From JAHEME01 sp034435035 (GTDB lineage Bacteria; Chloroflexota; Anaerolineae; Aggregatilineales; UBA3940), in the NCBI GenBank assembly GCA_034435035.1, contig DAOTXW010000035.1, positions 1 through 5,684 on the forward strand: a DNA stretch of 5,684 nt, read 5' to 3'. The position numbers and the translations under genes are program-made. This document shows positions 4,768-5,684 of the stretch, in pieces; within the stretch, counting starts at the first letter, position 1; every line of letters starts with the position of its first letter. The notes under the pieces are model-generated. The model was not told the DNA's origin and searched no databases. It saw nothing but the letters and a program-made list of their open reading frames with translations.

Positions 4768-5664
4768 TCAGGGCGTGCGGGCCGCCGCGAACGCCTCGTA
4801 GACGATCCGCGCCGCCCCGGCGATGGCGTCCGTCCCCGGGTAGTCCGGGTGCCCGCGCATGAACACCGCCAGCGCGAACGCCCCCCGCGGCGTCTCGACG
4901 ATCCCCGCCTCGTTGTAGAAGTTCTGGTCGTAGTAGGCGTCCACCGCCCGGAAGCCGTTCTTGCTGTACACCCGGATGCCGGGGTCGTCCGGCAGGCCGC
5001 CGAAGAACGCCGAGCCGTCCCGGTCGCGGCGCTTCTCCAGCAGCGCCAGCCAGCCGGCGGTGTGAGCGGCGTCCAGCACCTCGCCGCGGTAGGCGCGGGC
5101 GTACCAGCCCGCCAGCTCCAGCGGGGCAAAGACCTTGTCGCACGTCAGGCCGGGCAGGCAGCGCATCAGGGCGTAATCCCCCGGCAGCCCCAGCGAGCCG
5201 TCCCCCCGGCTGTAGCGCCAGTCCGATTCCGGCAGGTAGAATCCACCGCCGTCGCGGCAGGCCCAGCTTTCAAAGCGGAACACGAAGTTGCGTTCGCGGC
5301 TCAGCCCCTGCGCGGCCAGCCAGTCGTTGAAGGCCGCCAGCCCGCCCACCCGCTGGATGAGGCAGGTGGTGTCCGGGTTGGCGCTGATGTTCAGCATCTG
5401 CCGCAGGTGTTCGGCGTCGGTGGGGATCGGCTCCAGCGCGCCCTGCTCGATCAGCCAGAAGTAGTACGCGCCCAGCGGCCCCTTGAACGTGCTGAGCGCG
5501 TAGTGCGCGGATTCCCCGTCCAGGCTGACGGCCTGCCCGGTCTGCGCGTCCACAAAGGCGATGCCCATCGCCAGCCGCGGCCGGATCGCCTGCTGCTCGG
5601 CCAGGTAGGCGGCCAGCGCAGCCTGGAGGGCGGCGGCGTCAACGGGGCGCGGCGCGGCGGTCAT
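4768..5664 (-). CDS. Class A beta-lactamase-fold serine hydrolase (Beta-lactamase2 family), N-terminus uncertain
   Basis: The 298 residues counted from the ATG at 5664 carry the motifs of penicillin-interacting serine enzymes in order. STFK at 58-61 is SxxK with nucleophile Ser58 and Lys61. SAN at 94-96 is SxN, where true class A lactamases have SDN. KNG at 235-237 is KxG. The strand MGIAFVDAQTGQAVSL (33-48) before STFK fits the fold. The omega-loop ExxxN that supplies the deacylating Glu in class A beta-lactamases is not recognisable, so a role as a peptidase, esterase or cell-wall hydrolase is as likely as drug resistance. From this ATG there is no signal peptide and no Shine-Dalgarno sequence. 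The frame stays open upstream to the window edge and adds LSPTPT, a linker-like stretch, so a longer exported or lipid-anchored protein starting beyond 5684 is plausible. It is convergent with the CooC pair. Family assignment is good; substrate and start are uncertain. Confidence 0.85.
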   Translation of the reverse strand: MTAAPRPVDAAALQAALAAYLAEQQAIRPRLAMGIAFVDAQTGQAVSLDGESAHYALSTFKGPLGAYYFWLIEQGALEPIPTDAEHLRQMLNISANPDTTCLIQRVGGLAAFNDWLAAQGLSRERNFVFRFESWACRDGGGFYLPESDWRYSRGDGSLGLPGDYALMRCLPGLTCDKVFAPLELAGWYARAYRGEVLDAAHTAGWLALLEKRRDRDGSAFFGGLPDDPGIRVYSKNGFRAVDAYYDQNFYNEAGIVETPRGAFALAVFMRGHPDYPGTDAIAGAARIVYEAFAAARTP

Positions 5665-5684
5665 GGTCGGGGTCGGGCTGAGGG

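Noticed and set aside
4128..4862. 244-codon + strand frame overlapping the second ATPase
   Set aside because: It is an Arg/Gly-rich out-of-frame product of GC-rich DNA and conflicts with a gene having complete motifs.

Overview
The window is a GC-rich bacterial chromosomal segment. It carries five protein-coding genes, four on the + strand and one convergent on the - strand, and no RNA gene or transposase was seen. The lineage cannot be proven from the sequence alone. High GC, a tandem pair of CooC-type nickel-insertion ATPases, a secreted repeat protein and a Pro/Thr-rich linker ahead of an exported-looking serine hydrolase together suggest an anaerobic or facultative Chloroflexota-like bacterium. 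That assignment is inference.

Left part (1-1131): a gene for a single-pass membrane-anchored protein of unknown function starts at a GTG that overlaps a TGA, probably the end of an unseen upstream gene. Its stop codon lies inside the first unit of a 20-bp tandem repeat array (761-914) whose units form GC-rich hairpins. Next comes a long imperfect inverted repeat (935-1009) in a locally AT-richer patch. A near-consensus sigma70-type promoter (TTGACC, 17 nt, TATGAT) then serves the next gene.

Middle part (1132-2988): a secreted 618-residue right-handed parallel beta-helix protein. It is built from about 50-residue two-coil repeats with a regular asparagine ladder. Parts of the last repeats are still identical at the DNA level, which points to internal duplication.

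Right part (2989-4752): a 172-nt intergenic region holds a -10-like TACAAT and a 20-bp direct repeat with 22-bp period. The second copy runs into the Shine-Dalgarno sequence of the first of two CooC/AcsF-family P-loop ATPases. Both proteins have the deviant Walker A motif GKGGVGKTT and the CxC metal motif. They are 26 nt apart and almost certainly co-transcribed. Known family members use ATP hydrolysis to mature the nickel site of anaerobic CO dehydrogenase or acetyl-CoA synthase, but no such target enzyme gene is in the window.

The last gene (4768-5664, - strand) encodes a class A beta-lactamase-fold serine hydrolase with SxxK, SxN and KxG motifs but no recognisable omega-loop catalytic Glu motif. 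Its reading frame stays open past the ATG to the window edge, so its real N-terminus may lie outside. The most notable items are the hairpin repeat array, the repeat/dyad element in front of the CooC pair, and the CooC pair itself.
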